Assembly: GCF_011764445.1 (NCBI RefSeq)
Contig: NZ_BLPG01000001.1
Coordinates: forward strand, 2,542,001-2,606,000
Length of the DNA stretch: 64,000 nucleotides
Origin: Phytohabitans rumicis
GTDB taxonomy: Bacteria; Actinomycetota; Actinomycetes; Mycobacteriales; Micromonosporaceae
Direction of reading: 5' to 3'
Shown here one piece after another: positions 39,225 to 47,155 of this stretch; position 1 is the first letter of the stretch, and the number at the start of each line of letters is the position of its first letter. The notes beneath the pieces were generated by a model. That model saw only the letters and a list, made by a program, of their open reading frames with translations, was not told the DNA's origin and did no database searches. A program made the position numbers and the translations under genes.

Positions 39225-40078
39225 GTGGGGCGTGGGCGGCGGGCGGCGGGGCGGATCTCGGCACAGGTCGACTCGGGCTGTGTTGAGCTGGTTCCCGACC
39301 CTGACCGGGCGCGGTCGTACACGCTGCTGCTCGACGGGGCGCCACAGTCACACGTCGACCTCGACGACCCGAGGTACCTGGACTTTGAGTACGTGCGACG
39401 GATGGCGATCGCCATCGACCTGGCCGCGCCGGATGGGCAGCCGCTGCGGGTGCTGCACCTGGGTGGGGGCGCGCTGACCCTTCCCCGGTACGTCGCGGCG
39501 ACCCGGCCCGGGTCGCTCCAGCGGGTCGTGGAGGTGGACGGGGCGCTGGTCGAGTTCGTGCGGCGGGAGTTGCCGTGGCCGCGGGATCCCCGGTTGCGGG
39601 TGCGGGTCGCCGACGCGCGGGCGGCCCTCGGGGCGTTCCAAGATGCCCATTTTGACCTGGTTGTCACCGACGTGTTCGCCGGTGCGCGTACCCCGGCTCA
39701 TCTGACGTCCGTGGAGTTCGCGGGCGAGGTGGCCCGCGTGCTCGCGCCCGGCGGCGCCTATCTGGTCAACGTCGCCGACGGGCCTCCGCTGGCGTACGCC
39801 CGCGGGCAGGTCGCCACCGTGCGCGCGGCGCTGCCGCACGCCTGCATGATCGCGGACTCAGCGGTCCTGAACGGCCGGCGGTATGGCAACCTTGTGATGG
39901 TGGCCGGCCGGACCGAGCCGCCGATCGGCGATCTGGCGCGGCGGGTGGCTGGCGACTGGTTCCCCGGACGGGTCGTACACGGGAGCGAATTAGACCGGTT
40001 CGTCACGGGTATTCGGGTTGTCGATGACGCCCGCGCCCAGCCGTCCAACCCTCCCCGGCCAGTTTCGGCCGCGGTTGA
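39225..40078 (+). CDS. Spermidine-synthase-like methyltransferase-fold protein (stop probably lost by a 1-nt deletion)
   Basis: A ~284-aa Rossmann-fold protein of the spermidine synthase/spermine synthase type: YTLLLDGAPQSHVDLDDPRY, LDFEYVRRMAIAIDLAAP, VLHLGGGALTLPRYVAATRP, VVEVDGALVEFVRRELPWP, LRVRVADARAALGAF and HFDLVVTDVFAGARTPAHLT. Such fused-family members often act on unknown substrates in actinomycetes. In the given sequence the frame runs on into the sigma factor gene to 40865. The protein similarity ends near DDARAQPSNPP, and one extra C in the run at 40053-40056 would give a stop at 40076-40078. I therefore end the gene there. A genuine fusion is possible but unlikely. GTG 39225 fits a leaderless start. 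Confidence 0.7.
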
Positions 40079-40175
40079 TCCGTGGGGCATCTATAGCCGT
40101 ACCAGAGCATGGTCCGAGGATCTCGAACCTGCGATGCCCGATGGAGGACTGCATGCTGACGCCGCTGGAGAGCCT

Positions 40176-40865
40176 ATGTACGCGGTAGCCGCCGAGTGGC
40201 GCGGAAGCCGGGCGACGGACCGGGTGTCCGCCGTGCCACCGCAGCGCTCGGCGAATCGTTGGCAGGCTATCGACGGAGGCGCGGCAGCACGCCATGATGA
40301 GGCCGTGACGCCACGCCCCGCCCCCGGGCGCCACCATGCCGGGTCTACGGCACCGAACCACGACGACGCTCTGGTTCGCGAGCTGTACGAGGAGCACGCC
40401 GGTCCGCTCCTGATGTTCGTGCTGCGCCTGACCGGCGGCGACCGCCAGCGAGCCGAAGACATCGTGCAGGAGACGCTGCTCCGCGCGTGGCGCAACGCCC
40501 ACCGACTCGGCGCGCAGGGCCAGTCGTCGTTGCGCCCGTGGCTGGTCACCGTGGCCCGGCGGATCGCGATCGACGACCACCGCAGCGAGAACGCGCGGCC
40601 ACCGGAGACGTACGGACGGGATCTGGAGAGCTTCTCCGAGCCGGACGAGACCGAGCGCGTGCTGCGGCTGATGACAGTGACGGACGCGCTGCGTACGCTC
40701 AGCCAGCCGCATCGGGAGATCATCCTGGAGACGTACTTTCGAGGTAAGACCGTGCCCGAGGCCGCCGAGACACTGGGGCTCCCGTTGGGTACGGCCAAGT
40801 CGCGGGTCTATTATGCGCTCCGTGCATTACGGAGCGCGCTACAGCAACGGGGTGTGACCGGATGA
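40176..40865 (+). CDS. ECF sigma factor (SigL-like)
   Basis: Sigma region 2 is DDALVRELYEEHAGPLLMFV, LRLTGGDRQRAEDIVQETLL, RAWRNAH; region 4 is LRTLSQPHREIILETYFRGK, TVPEAAETLGLPLGTAKSRV, YYALRALRSALQQ. It resembles the SigL/SigK branch of ECF sigma factors. The start is uncertain: ATG 40176 has GGAGAG four bases upstream and adds ~45 variable residues; GTG 40305 gives 186 aa, closer to the family norm. It overlaps the anti-sigma gene by four bases (ATGA), the usual co-translation that keeps the sigma factor inactive until signal. Confidence 0.88.
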   Translation: MYAVAAEWRGSRATDRVSAVPPQRSANRWQAIDGGAAARHDEAVTPRPAPGRHHAGSTAPNHDDALVRELYEEHAGPLLMFVLRLTGGDRQRAEDIVQETLLRAWRNAHRLGAQGQSSLRPWLVTVARRIAIDDHRSENARPPETYGRDLESFSEPDETERVLRLMTVTDALRTLSQPHREIILETYFRGKTVPEAAETLGLPLGTAKSRVYYALRALRSALQQRGVTG

Positions 40866-41665
40866 GCCGGGCAGCGCATTGGGACGTCGCTGCGTACGCC
40901 CTCGGCGTGCTCGACGCGAAAGAGGCGGAGCGCTTCGAGGAGCACCTCGCCGGTTGCTGGGCGTGCGCGGGCGAGCTGGAGTCGATGCTGCCCGTCGTCA
41001 ACCTCCTGTCCGAGGTGGACAGTGAGAGCCTCGTCACCGCGGAGCAGTCCAGATCGGACGGTCACCTGCTCGACCGGATGATCGTCGAGGTCGGCGCACA
41101 CCGGCGCCGCGCCCGCAGCCGCCAACTCCTCGCCGCCGCGGCCGCAGTCGTGGTCCTCGCGTTGGCGACCGGGCTGTCGCTCTTCGCCGGCGGTCGCCTC
41201 TTCGGCGAGAGCAGCACGCCCCGCGATGTCGTCGCGCAGAGCAACAACACCCCGTCGACGAGCGCGCCGGCCACCCCTGCCGACCCGGACACGAACGGCC
41301 CCGGCATCGGTGGCCCCGGCGGGCTGAGCGAGGACGGCGAGGAGTTCAGCGCCACCGACGTGCAGACCGGGGTGGACGCCAAGCTGGTGCTGGAGACGAA
41401 GATCTGGGGCACCCAGGTGTCGTTCCAGCTGACCAAGCTGAGCGGGCCCCGCCAGTGCCGGCTGATGGTCTTCCACGAGAACGGGAAGAGCGAGATCGTG
41501 AGCAGCTGGACGGTCCCCACGTCCGGTTACGGCACGAAGGACGAGCCGCAGCCGCTGGTGCTCCAGGGCAGCACCGCCACGCCACGCAACGAGATCGACC
41601 GCCTCCAGGTGCAGGCGGTAAGCGACGCGGGCGTTGTCGAGTCGCTGGTTACCATCCCCGTTTAA
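40862..41665 (+). CDS. Zinc-binding anti-sigma factor (RslA-like)
   Basis: A 267-aa protein. The ZAS motif HxxxCxxC is in HLAGCWACAGELE near residue 28, preceded by HWDVAAYALGVLDAKEAERF. One membrane helix (LLAAAAAVVVLALATGLSLF, residues ~85-104) splits a cytoplasmic sigma-binding part from an extracytoplasmic domain, with KLVLETKIWGTQVSFQLTKL and a cysteine in SGPRQCRLMVFHENGKSE. As in RslA/RskA systems it should release the co-encoded sigma factor on an envelope or redox signal. Two strong hairpins follow its stop. Confidence 0.9.
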   Translation: MSRAAHWDVAAYALGVLDAKEAERFEEHLAGCWACAGELESMLPVVNLLSEVDSESLVTAEQSRSDGHLLDRMIVEVGAHRRRARSRQLLAAAAAVVVLALATGLSLFAGGRLFGESSTPRDVVAQSNNTPSTSAPATPADPDTNGPGIGGPGGLSEDGEEFSATDVQTGVDAKLVLETKIWGTQVSFQLTKLSGPRQCRLMVFHENGKSEIVSSWTVPTSGYGTKDEPQPLVLQGSTATPRNEIDRLQVQAVSDAGVVESLVTIPV

Positions 41666-41682
41666 GGATTAGTTAAGAATTA

Positions 41683-41716
41683 GGGGTGTGGCCGCCGGAA
41701 TCGGCGTCCACACCCC
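41683..41716 (+). terminator. Hairpin terminator after the anti-sigma gene
   Basis: GGGGTGTGG (41683-41691) pairs with CCACACCCC (41708-41716), followed by TTAACTTCTCTTAA. A second hairpin follows at 41737. Confidence 0.75.
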
Positions 41717-41736
41717 TTAACTTCTCTTAAGAATTC

Positions 41737-41752
41737 GGGGTGTACACACCCC
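41737..41752. terminator. Second hairpin downstream of the anti-sigma gene
   Basis: GGGGTG and CACCCC enclose a four-base TACA loop. Together with the first hairpin it isolates the sigma operon from the gene at 41899. The remaining ~150 nt to that gene show no coding signal. Confidence 0.55.
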
Positions 41753-41898
41753 TCGCATACCTGCACACGCACGCTGACCAGCCCTGGTTCAAGGTCTGCC
41801 TGTGAAATTGTTCTCGGTCGATCATTCATCCTTCCCGACCGTTCTCCCGTACTCACTGTCGACAAGGCCCATGTGGACGAAAGCATCAGGGAGGGCAA

Positions 41899-42570
41899 GT
41901 GATACCGGGAAAGCGAACCGCTATCCTCGCAGGCGCTCTGGCAGGTGTGGCACTCGCCCTGCAAGGTTGTGCTCCGGCTGGCTACGACCAGGCCGACGGC
42001 GACCAGGTTGAGGTTGCCAACCAGGCGGCTGCGGCGGCGGAGGCGACTCCCACGCCCGACGCCACCCCAGACGCCGCCGAGGACGCCGAGGAGACCGGCG
42101 ACGAGGCCACCAAGGACGTCCCGATCACGACGAAGCTGACCGCGAAGACCCTGCCCCGGATGGGGAAGGTGGTCCTCGACCAGGACGGCTGGATCCTGTA
42201 CCGGTTCGACAAGGACACGGTCAACCCGGCGGCGAGCAACTGCGAGGACAAGTGCGCAGCGGTCTGGCCGCCGTCATACACCGACGACGGCAAGCCCGAG
42301 CTCGAGGGCATCGACGAGGACAAGGTCGGTGTGCTCACCCGTTCGGACGGCACCAAGCAGCTCACGCTGGGCGGATGGGCCCTGTACCGCTACATCGGCG
42401 ACAAGAAGCCGGGCCAGTGGAAGGGCCAGGGCGTCGGCGGCACCTGGTTCGTGGTCGCCCCCGACGGCAAGCGCAACCTGACCTGCTTGCCGACCGGTAC
42501 GCCGAAGGCCGTCGCGCCGCCGGCGGACAGCGACGACAAGGAGAGCGGCAGCTCGGACTACAGCTACTAA
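41899..42570 (+). CDS. Secreted lipoprotein with two COG4315 repeats
   Basis: A 223-aa protein starting MIPGKRTAILAGALAGVALA, GTG start after GGGAGGG. The lipobox LALQGC places the lipidated cysteine at residue 24. An acidic Ala/Pro/Thr-rich spacer follows, then two copies of the Yx(F/W/Y)xxD secreted repeat: VVLDQDGWILYRFDKDTVNP with SNCEDKCAAVWPP, and TLGGWALYRYIGDKKPGQWK. COG4315 lipoproteins are envelope proteins of unknown function, often beside ECF sigma/anti-sigma pairs in actinomycetes, which suggests regulation by the sigma factor upstream. Confidence 0.88.
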   Translation: MIPGKRTAILAGALAGVALALQGCAPAGYDQADGDQVEVANQAAAAAEATPTPDATPDAAEDAEETGDEATKDVPITTKLTAKTLPRMGKVVLDQDGWILYRFDKDTVNPAASNCEDKCAAVWPPSYTDDGKPELEGIDEDKVGVLTRSDGTKQLTLGGWALYRYIGDKKPGQWKGQGVGGTWFVVAPDGKRNLTCLPTGTPKAVAPPADSDDKESGSSDYSY

Positions 42571-42583
42571 GCACGCGCGCAAT

Positions 42584-42628
42584 GGCGGCGGCCGGTCGTA
42601 ACCCTCGTGGGTACGACCGGCCGCCGCC
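42584..42628 (+). terminator. Strong hairpin terminator after the lipoprotein gene
   Basis: A perfect 17-bp stem (42584-42600 with 42612-42628; arms GGCGGCGGCCGGTCGTA and TACGACCGGCCGCCGCC) and an 11-nt loop, followed by GTTT. The rest of 42571-42969 holds only the promoter below. Confidence 0.85.
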
Positions 42629-42908
42629 GTTTGGCCGTCCCCAAGAGGGCCTGTCGCCGCGCAGCACGATGCCTCCGACCCGGGGGCGAGCCAGCGCGGA
42701 AAGTACGCCGTGAATCGCGTTTGAGCAGCTATTCCGCCCGGTGCCGTGAGCCAGTATGGTCAAACTTGGGAAATGACAGGACCACGACCTTGGCCAGCGG
42801 TTGAACCGCCGACATCAGCCGAACGGCCGATGCCCCCAAGATGAATCCCGCCGCCATAAGTTCGCTTTAAATGTCACCTAAGAAATCCCTATTTCTGGCC
42901 CCGCCAGA

Positions 42909-42937
42909 TTGACGATTCCTTGAGGTCGCAATACCGT
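42909..42937 (+). promoter_or_regulatory. Promoter of the DUF4142 gene
   Basis: TTGACG (42909-42914), 17 bases, then TACCGT (42932-42937). A GGAGG site lies about ten bases before ATG 42970. Confidence 0.6.
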
Positions 42938-42969
42938 TTCTCCCAGCTTCGACGTTGGAGGTTGAATAG

Positions 42970-43707
42970 ATGTACAGGGGACGACTCGCGGCACCCGCAT
43001 CGCGCCGGGCGGCAGCCGTCCTTGCCGGCCTGGTCATCGGCATGCTCGGCTCGCTGGCCGTACCGATGGCCGCGCAGGCCGCCCCGGACACGCCCCTCAC
43101 CGCTGCCGACAAGAACCTGCTGTCGGCGGTACGGCTCGCCGGCCTCTGGGAGATGCCGGCCGGCAACATGGCCGTGGAGAAGGGCGGGCGCGTCCGGGTC
43201 CGCCAGGTTGGCGAGGAGATCGCCAAGCAGCACGCCCAGCTCGACCGGCTCGTGGTGGACGCGGCGAACAAGCTGAACTACCAGCTTCCCAACGAGCCGA
43301 ACCAGGACCAGCAGAAGTGGCTGGCCGAAATGGAAGAGGCCAAGGCTGGCACCGACTTCGACCAGGTCTTCGTCGACCGGCTGCGGGCCGCGCACGGCAA
43401 GATCTTCCCGGTCATCGCCGGCGTCCGCACCGGTACGCGCAACGACGTGGTCCGCAAGCTCGCGCAGGACACCAACGGCTTCGTCATGAACCACCTGACC
43501 CTGCTGGAAAGCACCGGCCTGGTGAAGTACTCGGAGCTGCCGCTGCCCCCCGAGCCCGCCAACGCGCAAGCGGCGAGCGGGATCCTCAACAGCGCGCAGG
43601 CCCGGTCCCAGATCGGCGGGGTCGACCCGGCGGTGATCTGGGTAGTGCTCCTGGTGGCCCTGGTGGCCGGCGGGGCGACGACGTTCCGACTGTTCCGCCC
43701 TCGGTAG
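42970..43707 (+). CDS. Secreted DUF4142 domain protein
   Basis: A 245-aa protein. The signal peptide is RAAAVLAGLVIGMLGSLAVP with cleavage after AAQA. The DUF4142 four-helix bundle spans ~40-200: LTAADKNLLSAVRLAGLWEM, KGGRVRVRQVGEEIAKQHAQ, LNYQLPNEPNQDQQKWLAEM, FDQVFVDRLRAAHGKIFPVI, TNGFVMNHLTLLESTGLVKY. A C-terminal helix (VIWVVLLVALVAGGATTFRL) anchors it to the membrane facing out. DUF4142 proteins are ferritin-like in fold and of unknown function. The gene stands alone between terminators. Confidence 0.88.
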   Translation: MYRGRLAAPASRRAAAVLAGLVIGMLGSLAVPMAAQAAPDTPLTAADKNLLSAVRLAGLWEMPAGNMAVEKGGRVRVRQVGEEIAKQHAQLDRLVVDAANKLNYQLPNEPNQDQQKWLAEMEEAKAGTDFDQVFVDRLRAAHGKIFPVIAGVRTGTRNDVVRKLAQDTNGFVMNHLTLLESTGLVKYSELPLPPEPANAQAASGILNSAQARSQIGGVDPAVIWVVLLVALVAGGATTFRLFRPR

Positions 43708-43953
43708 TGAGCAGAGCGGAACAACCCAAAGTAAATAAGAAGACTTTCTAGAGCGGATCGCACACCCGCCCACCGGCCAGTCGACATCGTGTCGGAGAGC
43801 CCACGATGTAGACGCAGGTCGCGCACCAGCCAGCGGGCGGTGGCGCCAAGTTCCCCCAAACGAGGCGCCCCACGGGAAGGGCCTGGAGACCCCAGCGCGA
43901 AGGGAGAGGTCAGGGTACGACCGCCGGGCCTCGCGAAACGCTCCGGAAAGGGC

Positions 43954-43986
43954 AGCACCGGGACACCCCGTCCGTGTCCCGGTGCT
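43954..43986 (+). terminator. Hairpin downstream of the DUF4142 gene
   Basis: AGCACCGGGACA (43954-43965) pairs with TGTCCCGGTGCT (43975-43986) around a nine-base loop. It lies ~250 nt after the DUF4142 stop and ~35 nt before the glycosylase start. The rest of 43708-44021 shows no gene. Confidence 0.65.
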
Positions 43987-44021
43987 CGCCGTCTCAGCCA
44001 CCCTACCCCGCATGGCACAGT

Positions 44022-44927
44022 GTGCAGGTGCGCCGGGTACTGGATCCGCCGGATGACTACCACCTCGCCGGCTCGGTGGGGCTGCTGCCGATGGGCCGGC
44101 ACGATCCATGCGCACGGTTCGTCGAGGGCGTTTTCTGGTACGCCAGCCGCACTCCGGACGGTCCCGGCACCCTCGCGTTGAGCCGGGACGGCGCCGCGTT
44201 GACCGCCACCGCCTACGGTCCCGGCGCGAGCTGGCTGATCGACCGGGCCGGCGCGATCGCCGGGCTGGACGACGACGTCACCGGCTTCCCCGCACTCGCC
44301 GCCGCTCACCCCGTCGTCGCCCAGCTGGCCCGCGCCCACCGCGGCGTACGGCTGCCGGCGACCGGTCAGGTGTTCCCGCGCCTGCTGCGGGCGATCTTCG
44401 AGCAGAAGGTGACCGGCAAGGAGGCGTACCGGGCGTACGCGGCCACGGCCCGGCACTTCGGCGAGCCGGCGCCGGGTCCGGTCGAGCGGTTGCTGCTGCC
44501 GCCGCCCGCCGAGGCGGTCGCGGCCACGCCGTACTGGGTCTTCCATCCGTTCGGCGTCGAGCAGCGCCGCGCGGACACGCTGCGCCGCGCGGCCGCGGTC
44601 GCCGCCCGCCTGGAGGCGTGTGCCGACAGCCAGGAGGCCACCAGGCGCCTCACGGCCATCGCGGGAATCGGGCCCTGGACCGCCGCCGAGGTCGTCAGGA
44701 CCGTGTACGGCGACGCCGACGCGGTAAGTGTCGGCGACTATCACATTCCCAACACGGTGGCGTGGGCGCTTGCCGGAGAAGCGCGTGGAGACGACGCGCG
44801 GATGTTGACTTTGCTTGAGCCGTTTAGCGGTCATCGGGGCCGAGTGTGCGTACTCTTGGAAGCGGCCGGAATTGCGGCGCCGCGTTTTGGCCCGCGCATG
44901 CCGATCCGTTCTTTCGCCCGGTTCTGA
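44022..44927 (+). CDS. DNA-3-methyladenine glycosylase family protein (AlkA-like, HhH-GPD)
   Basis: A 301-aa protein from GTG 44022. The N-terminal part resembles the AlkA TBP-like domain, and the HhH-GPD region includes LLRAIFEQKVTGKEAYRAYA, FHPFGVEQRRADTLRRAAAV, the hairpin LTAIAGIGPWTAAEVVRTVY and the catalytic aspartate in DAVSVGDYHIPNTVAWALA. It should remove alkylated purines in base-excision repair. The N-terminus is tentative, because in-frame upstream starts (43974) exist. Confidence 0.88.
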   Translation: MQVRRVLDPPDDYHLAGSVGLLPMGRHDPCARFVEGVFWYASRTPDGPGTLALSRDGAALTATAYGPGASWLIDRAGAIAGLDDDVTGFPALAAAHPVVAQLARAHRGVRLPATGQVFPRLLRAIFEQKVTGKEAYRAYAATARHFGEPAPGPVERLLLPPPAEAVAATPYWVFHPFGVEQRRADTLRRAAAVAARLEACADSQEATRRLTAIAGIGPWTAAEVVRTVYGDADAVSVGDYHIPNTVAWALAGEARGDDARMLTLLEPFSGHRGRVCVLLEAAGIAAPRFGPRMPIRSFARF

Positions 44928-45115
44928 CCACTCTCCGTCAGCGATCGAGGGCGGACGGCATCGGCCCTGCTCAGGGCGCTGACCAGGGATTTCAAAAAAG
45001 TTCCAAGATCGTTGAACCGCCGGGATCAACCGATCGGACGATGCTGGCGCGATGAAGCGCCTAGCATAAATCTCAATTAAAGAACCGGCCGGAACCTTAA
45101 TTCCTTCTTCGTCGC

Positions 45116-45145
45116 TTGACACTAATCGACGGCCGCTTTTAGGTT
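45116..45145 (+). promoter_or_regulatory. Promoter of the secreted protein at 45299
   Basis: TTGACA (45116-45121), 18 bases, then TAGGTT (45140-45145), followed by a ~150-nt untranslated leader. It lies in the 371-nt gap 44928-45298, which holds no gene. Confidence 0.6.
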
Positions 45146-45298
45146 TGGTCTGCGGATAGACGTGGTGCGTACTCGTCGCGTTTGGAGCCTCGGACGTTAA
45201 TCGGCACCCGCCTCCGGCACGTACTACAGCGAGGCAATCCCTCAACGGACGACGCCTGCCCACCGCGCCGCCCTTGACGAGAAGGAGAAGGACCCCAC

Positions 45299-46255
45299 AT
45301 GTACAGGTCGGCACAACGGCGCAGATCGACCACCAGCGGGCGAAACAAGCGCATCATTGCCGTGCTTGCGACGCTCGTGGTGTTCGGCGGCATCATCACC
45401 GTGACGCAGGTCTCTTCCGCGGAGAGCCGGCGGGAACGCAACCGCGGGCGTGCCCCGGCCGCCGCGTGCCGCCCGGCGCCCAACGGCACCGCGCCGCAAG
45501 GGCAGCAGAACGTCACGACGAGCCGCCAGAACGGCCGCACCGTCCGCAACTACTGGGGTGACGGCCAGGCGTGCACCGGCACCGGCAACCCGACGCCGGG
45601 TGCGACGACCACGTCGGGCACCAACAACGGCGGGAACAACAACGGCGGCAACAACGGTGGGGGCAACAACCAGCCCGCGACGACCGCGCCGACGACCGCA
45701 CCGCCGCCCCTGGACTTCGGCCCGGACGAGTGCTCCGAAGGCAACGGCCTGCAAATCCACGACGGCTTCCAAAACGGCAACCGCTGCGTCGACACCGAAA
45801 TGGGCGAAGTCGGCAACGCCGACACCAACCCCTCCCTACTGATCACCAGCGCACCCCGCAACGTCGGCGTCAACGAACCATTCGTCATCCGGGTCAGCAC
45901 CCGCAACCTGGTCCGCGACCGGTTCCTGCCCGCCGGACAAGGCGGCTACTACGTCGACATGTCCATCCTCAACGCCCAGGGCCTGGTCCGCGGCCACTTC
46001 CACACCAGCTGCCGACTGCTCAACAACACCAACAACGCCCCCGACCCCGCACCCGCACCCGCGTTCTTCGTCGCCACCGAAGACGGCGGCGGCAACGCCC
46101 AACCCGACACCATCGAAATCCGGGTACCCGGCCTCGCCCAACGCGGCACCTTCCAATGCGCCTCCTGGGCCGGCGACGCCTCACACCGCATCCCCATGAT
46201 GCAACGAGCCAACCAACAACCCGCCTTCGACGCGGTCCGCGTCCAGGTCCGATAG
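45299..46255 (+). CDS. Secreted protein of unknown function with Asn/Gly-rich linker
   Basis: A 318-aa protein after GAAGGAGAAGG. The N-terminal hydrophobic segment IIAVLATLVVFGGIITVTQV (residues ~19-38) is a signal anchor. A low-complexity linker rich in NNGGN and TTAPTT spans ~95-140. The C-terminal ~175 residues form a compact domain: FGPDECSEGNGLQIHDGFQN, NRCVDTEMGEVGNADTNPSL, ITSAPRNVGVNEPFVIRVST, GGYYVDMSILNAQGLVRGHF, HTSCRLLNN and GTFQCASWAGDASHRIPMMQ. Four cysteines suggest disulfides. I do not recognise the family, though close relatives are expected in Micromonosporaceae. Codon use in the C-terminal domain is unusually rich in AAC/ACC/CAA relative to neighbours. Confidence 0.75.
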   Translation: MYRSAQRRRSTTSGRNKRIIAVLATLVVFGGIITVTQVSSAESRRERNRGRAPAAACRPAPNGTAPQGQQNVTTSRQNGRTVRNYWGDGQACTGTGNPTPGATTTSGTNNGGNNNGGNNGGGNNQPATTAPTTAPPPLDFGPDECSEGNGLQIHDGFQNGNRCVDTEMGEVGNADTNPSLLITSAPRNVGVNEPFVIRVSTRNLVRDRFLPAGQGGYYVDMSILNAQGLVRGHFHTSCRLLNNTNNAPDPAPAPAFFVATEDGGGNAQPDTIEIRVPGLAQRGTFQCASWAGDASHRIPMMQRANQQPAFDAVRVQVR

Positions 46256-46271
46256 CGGCAGACACGCGTAC

Positions 46272-46299
46272 GGGGCACGGACCACCTGGTCCGTGCCCC
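46272..46299 (+). terminator. Hairpin terminator between the secreted protein and YcnI genes
   Basis: GGGGCACGGACCA (46272-46284) and TGGTCCGTGCCCC (46287-46299) form a perfect 13-bp stem with a two-base loop. Confidence 0.8.
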
Positions 46300-46321
46300 C
46301 TGCGCAGCTAGGAGGCTCTTC

Positions 46322-47086
46322 ATGCTTCGCAACCGGCGTACCGCTGTCGTGGCGGTGGGGGCCGCCATCTTCGGCGCCTTGGCGTTCGCGTCGCCCGCGG
46401 CGGCGGACGTGACCGCGACCCCGTCTGAGGCCATCCGCGGCGACGGCACCAAGGTGACGTTCCGGCTTACCGAGGACCGGCCCGGGGCGTACACGACGAA
46501 GGTCCAACTCTTGGCGCCCGAGACGAACGTGGTCGCCGAGATCTACCCGATGTCGCAGAACGACTGGGCCCCCGCCACCACCATGCGGAAGGCGAACCAG
46601 GCGGTGGACGGGCTCCACGGCATGCCGGTCTCCGAGGTGACGGCGACGATCACGTGGACCCGGGTGTCCGGCGCGCCCAAGGCCGGGCAGGCGCCGGAGC
46701 TGACCGTCTCCATGGGACCGATGCCCACCCAGGGCGACGAGGTCGTGTTCACGCTCGTGCAGACGTATTCGGACGGCACGGTGGTCCGCTGGGCCGACCC
46801 GGCCGGCGGCGCCCACCCGGCCGTCGTCGTACGCCTGACCGGGGCGCCCGTGGCCGGCGGAGGCAACCACCACGGCGGCGGCACCGAGCAGCAGGCCATC
46901 CAGCCCGCGGCGACGGCGTCCGACGATGGCGGCGGCGCGTACGGCATCCTCGCGGCCGGGCTGCTCGCCGGCCTGGGACTGGGCGTGGCGGGCGGCTGGC
47001 TCATCCTGCGCAGCCGCCGCGGCGGCACCGACGCGCTCACCGCGCCGCTAGAACCCGAGCGCGAGAAGGCCACCGCCGACGCCTGA
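46322..47086 (+). CDS. YcnI family (DUF1775) membrane-anchored protein
   Basis: A 254-aa protein after AGGAGG. The signal peptide ends ASPAAA. The DUF1775 domain follows (DVTATPSEAIRGDGTKVTFR, YTTKVQLLAPETNVVAEIYP, VSEVTATITWTRVSGAP, LTVSMGPMPTQGDEVVFTLV, VRWADPAGG), then a His-rich spacer (GGGNHHGGGTEQ), one helix (YGILAAGLLAGLGLGVAGGW) and a basic tail. Classical YcnI copper chaperones begin the mature protein with histidine, a copper ligand; here that position is aspartate, so it may belong to the actinobacterial branch with altered metal binding. Confidence 0.85.
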   Translation: MLRNRRTAVVAVGAAIFGALAFASPAAADVTATPSEAIRGDGTKVTFRLTEDRPGAYTTKVQLLAPETNVVAEIYPMSQNDWAPATTMRKANQAVDGLHGMPVSEVTATITWTRVSGAPKAGQAPELTVSMGPMPTQGDEVVFTLVQTYSDGTVVRWADPAGGAHPAVVVRLTGAPVAGGGNHHGGGTEQQAIQPAATASDDGGGAYGILAAGLLAGLGLGVAGGWLILRSRRGGTDALTAPLEPEREKATADA

Positions 47087-47143
47087 GTAGGGCGCCCTAG
47101 CTGACTGAGTACACAGGCGGATCCCCGGGTTGCCGGCATTCCC

Positions 47144-47149
47144 TACCGT
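47144..47149 (+). promoter_or_regulatory. Probable -10 of a leaderless acyltransferase promoter
   Basis: TACCGT lies six bases before ATG 47156, with no ribosome site. Confidence 0.45.
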
Positions 47150-47155
47150 CGATGC

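Noticed and set aside
43278-45314. A 678-codon minus-strand frame spanning the DUF4142 and glycosylase genes
   Set aside because: It crosses two well-supported genes, a promoter and a terminator hairpin, and has no family sequence.
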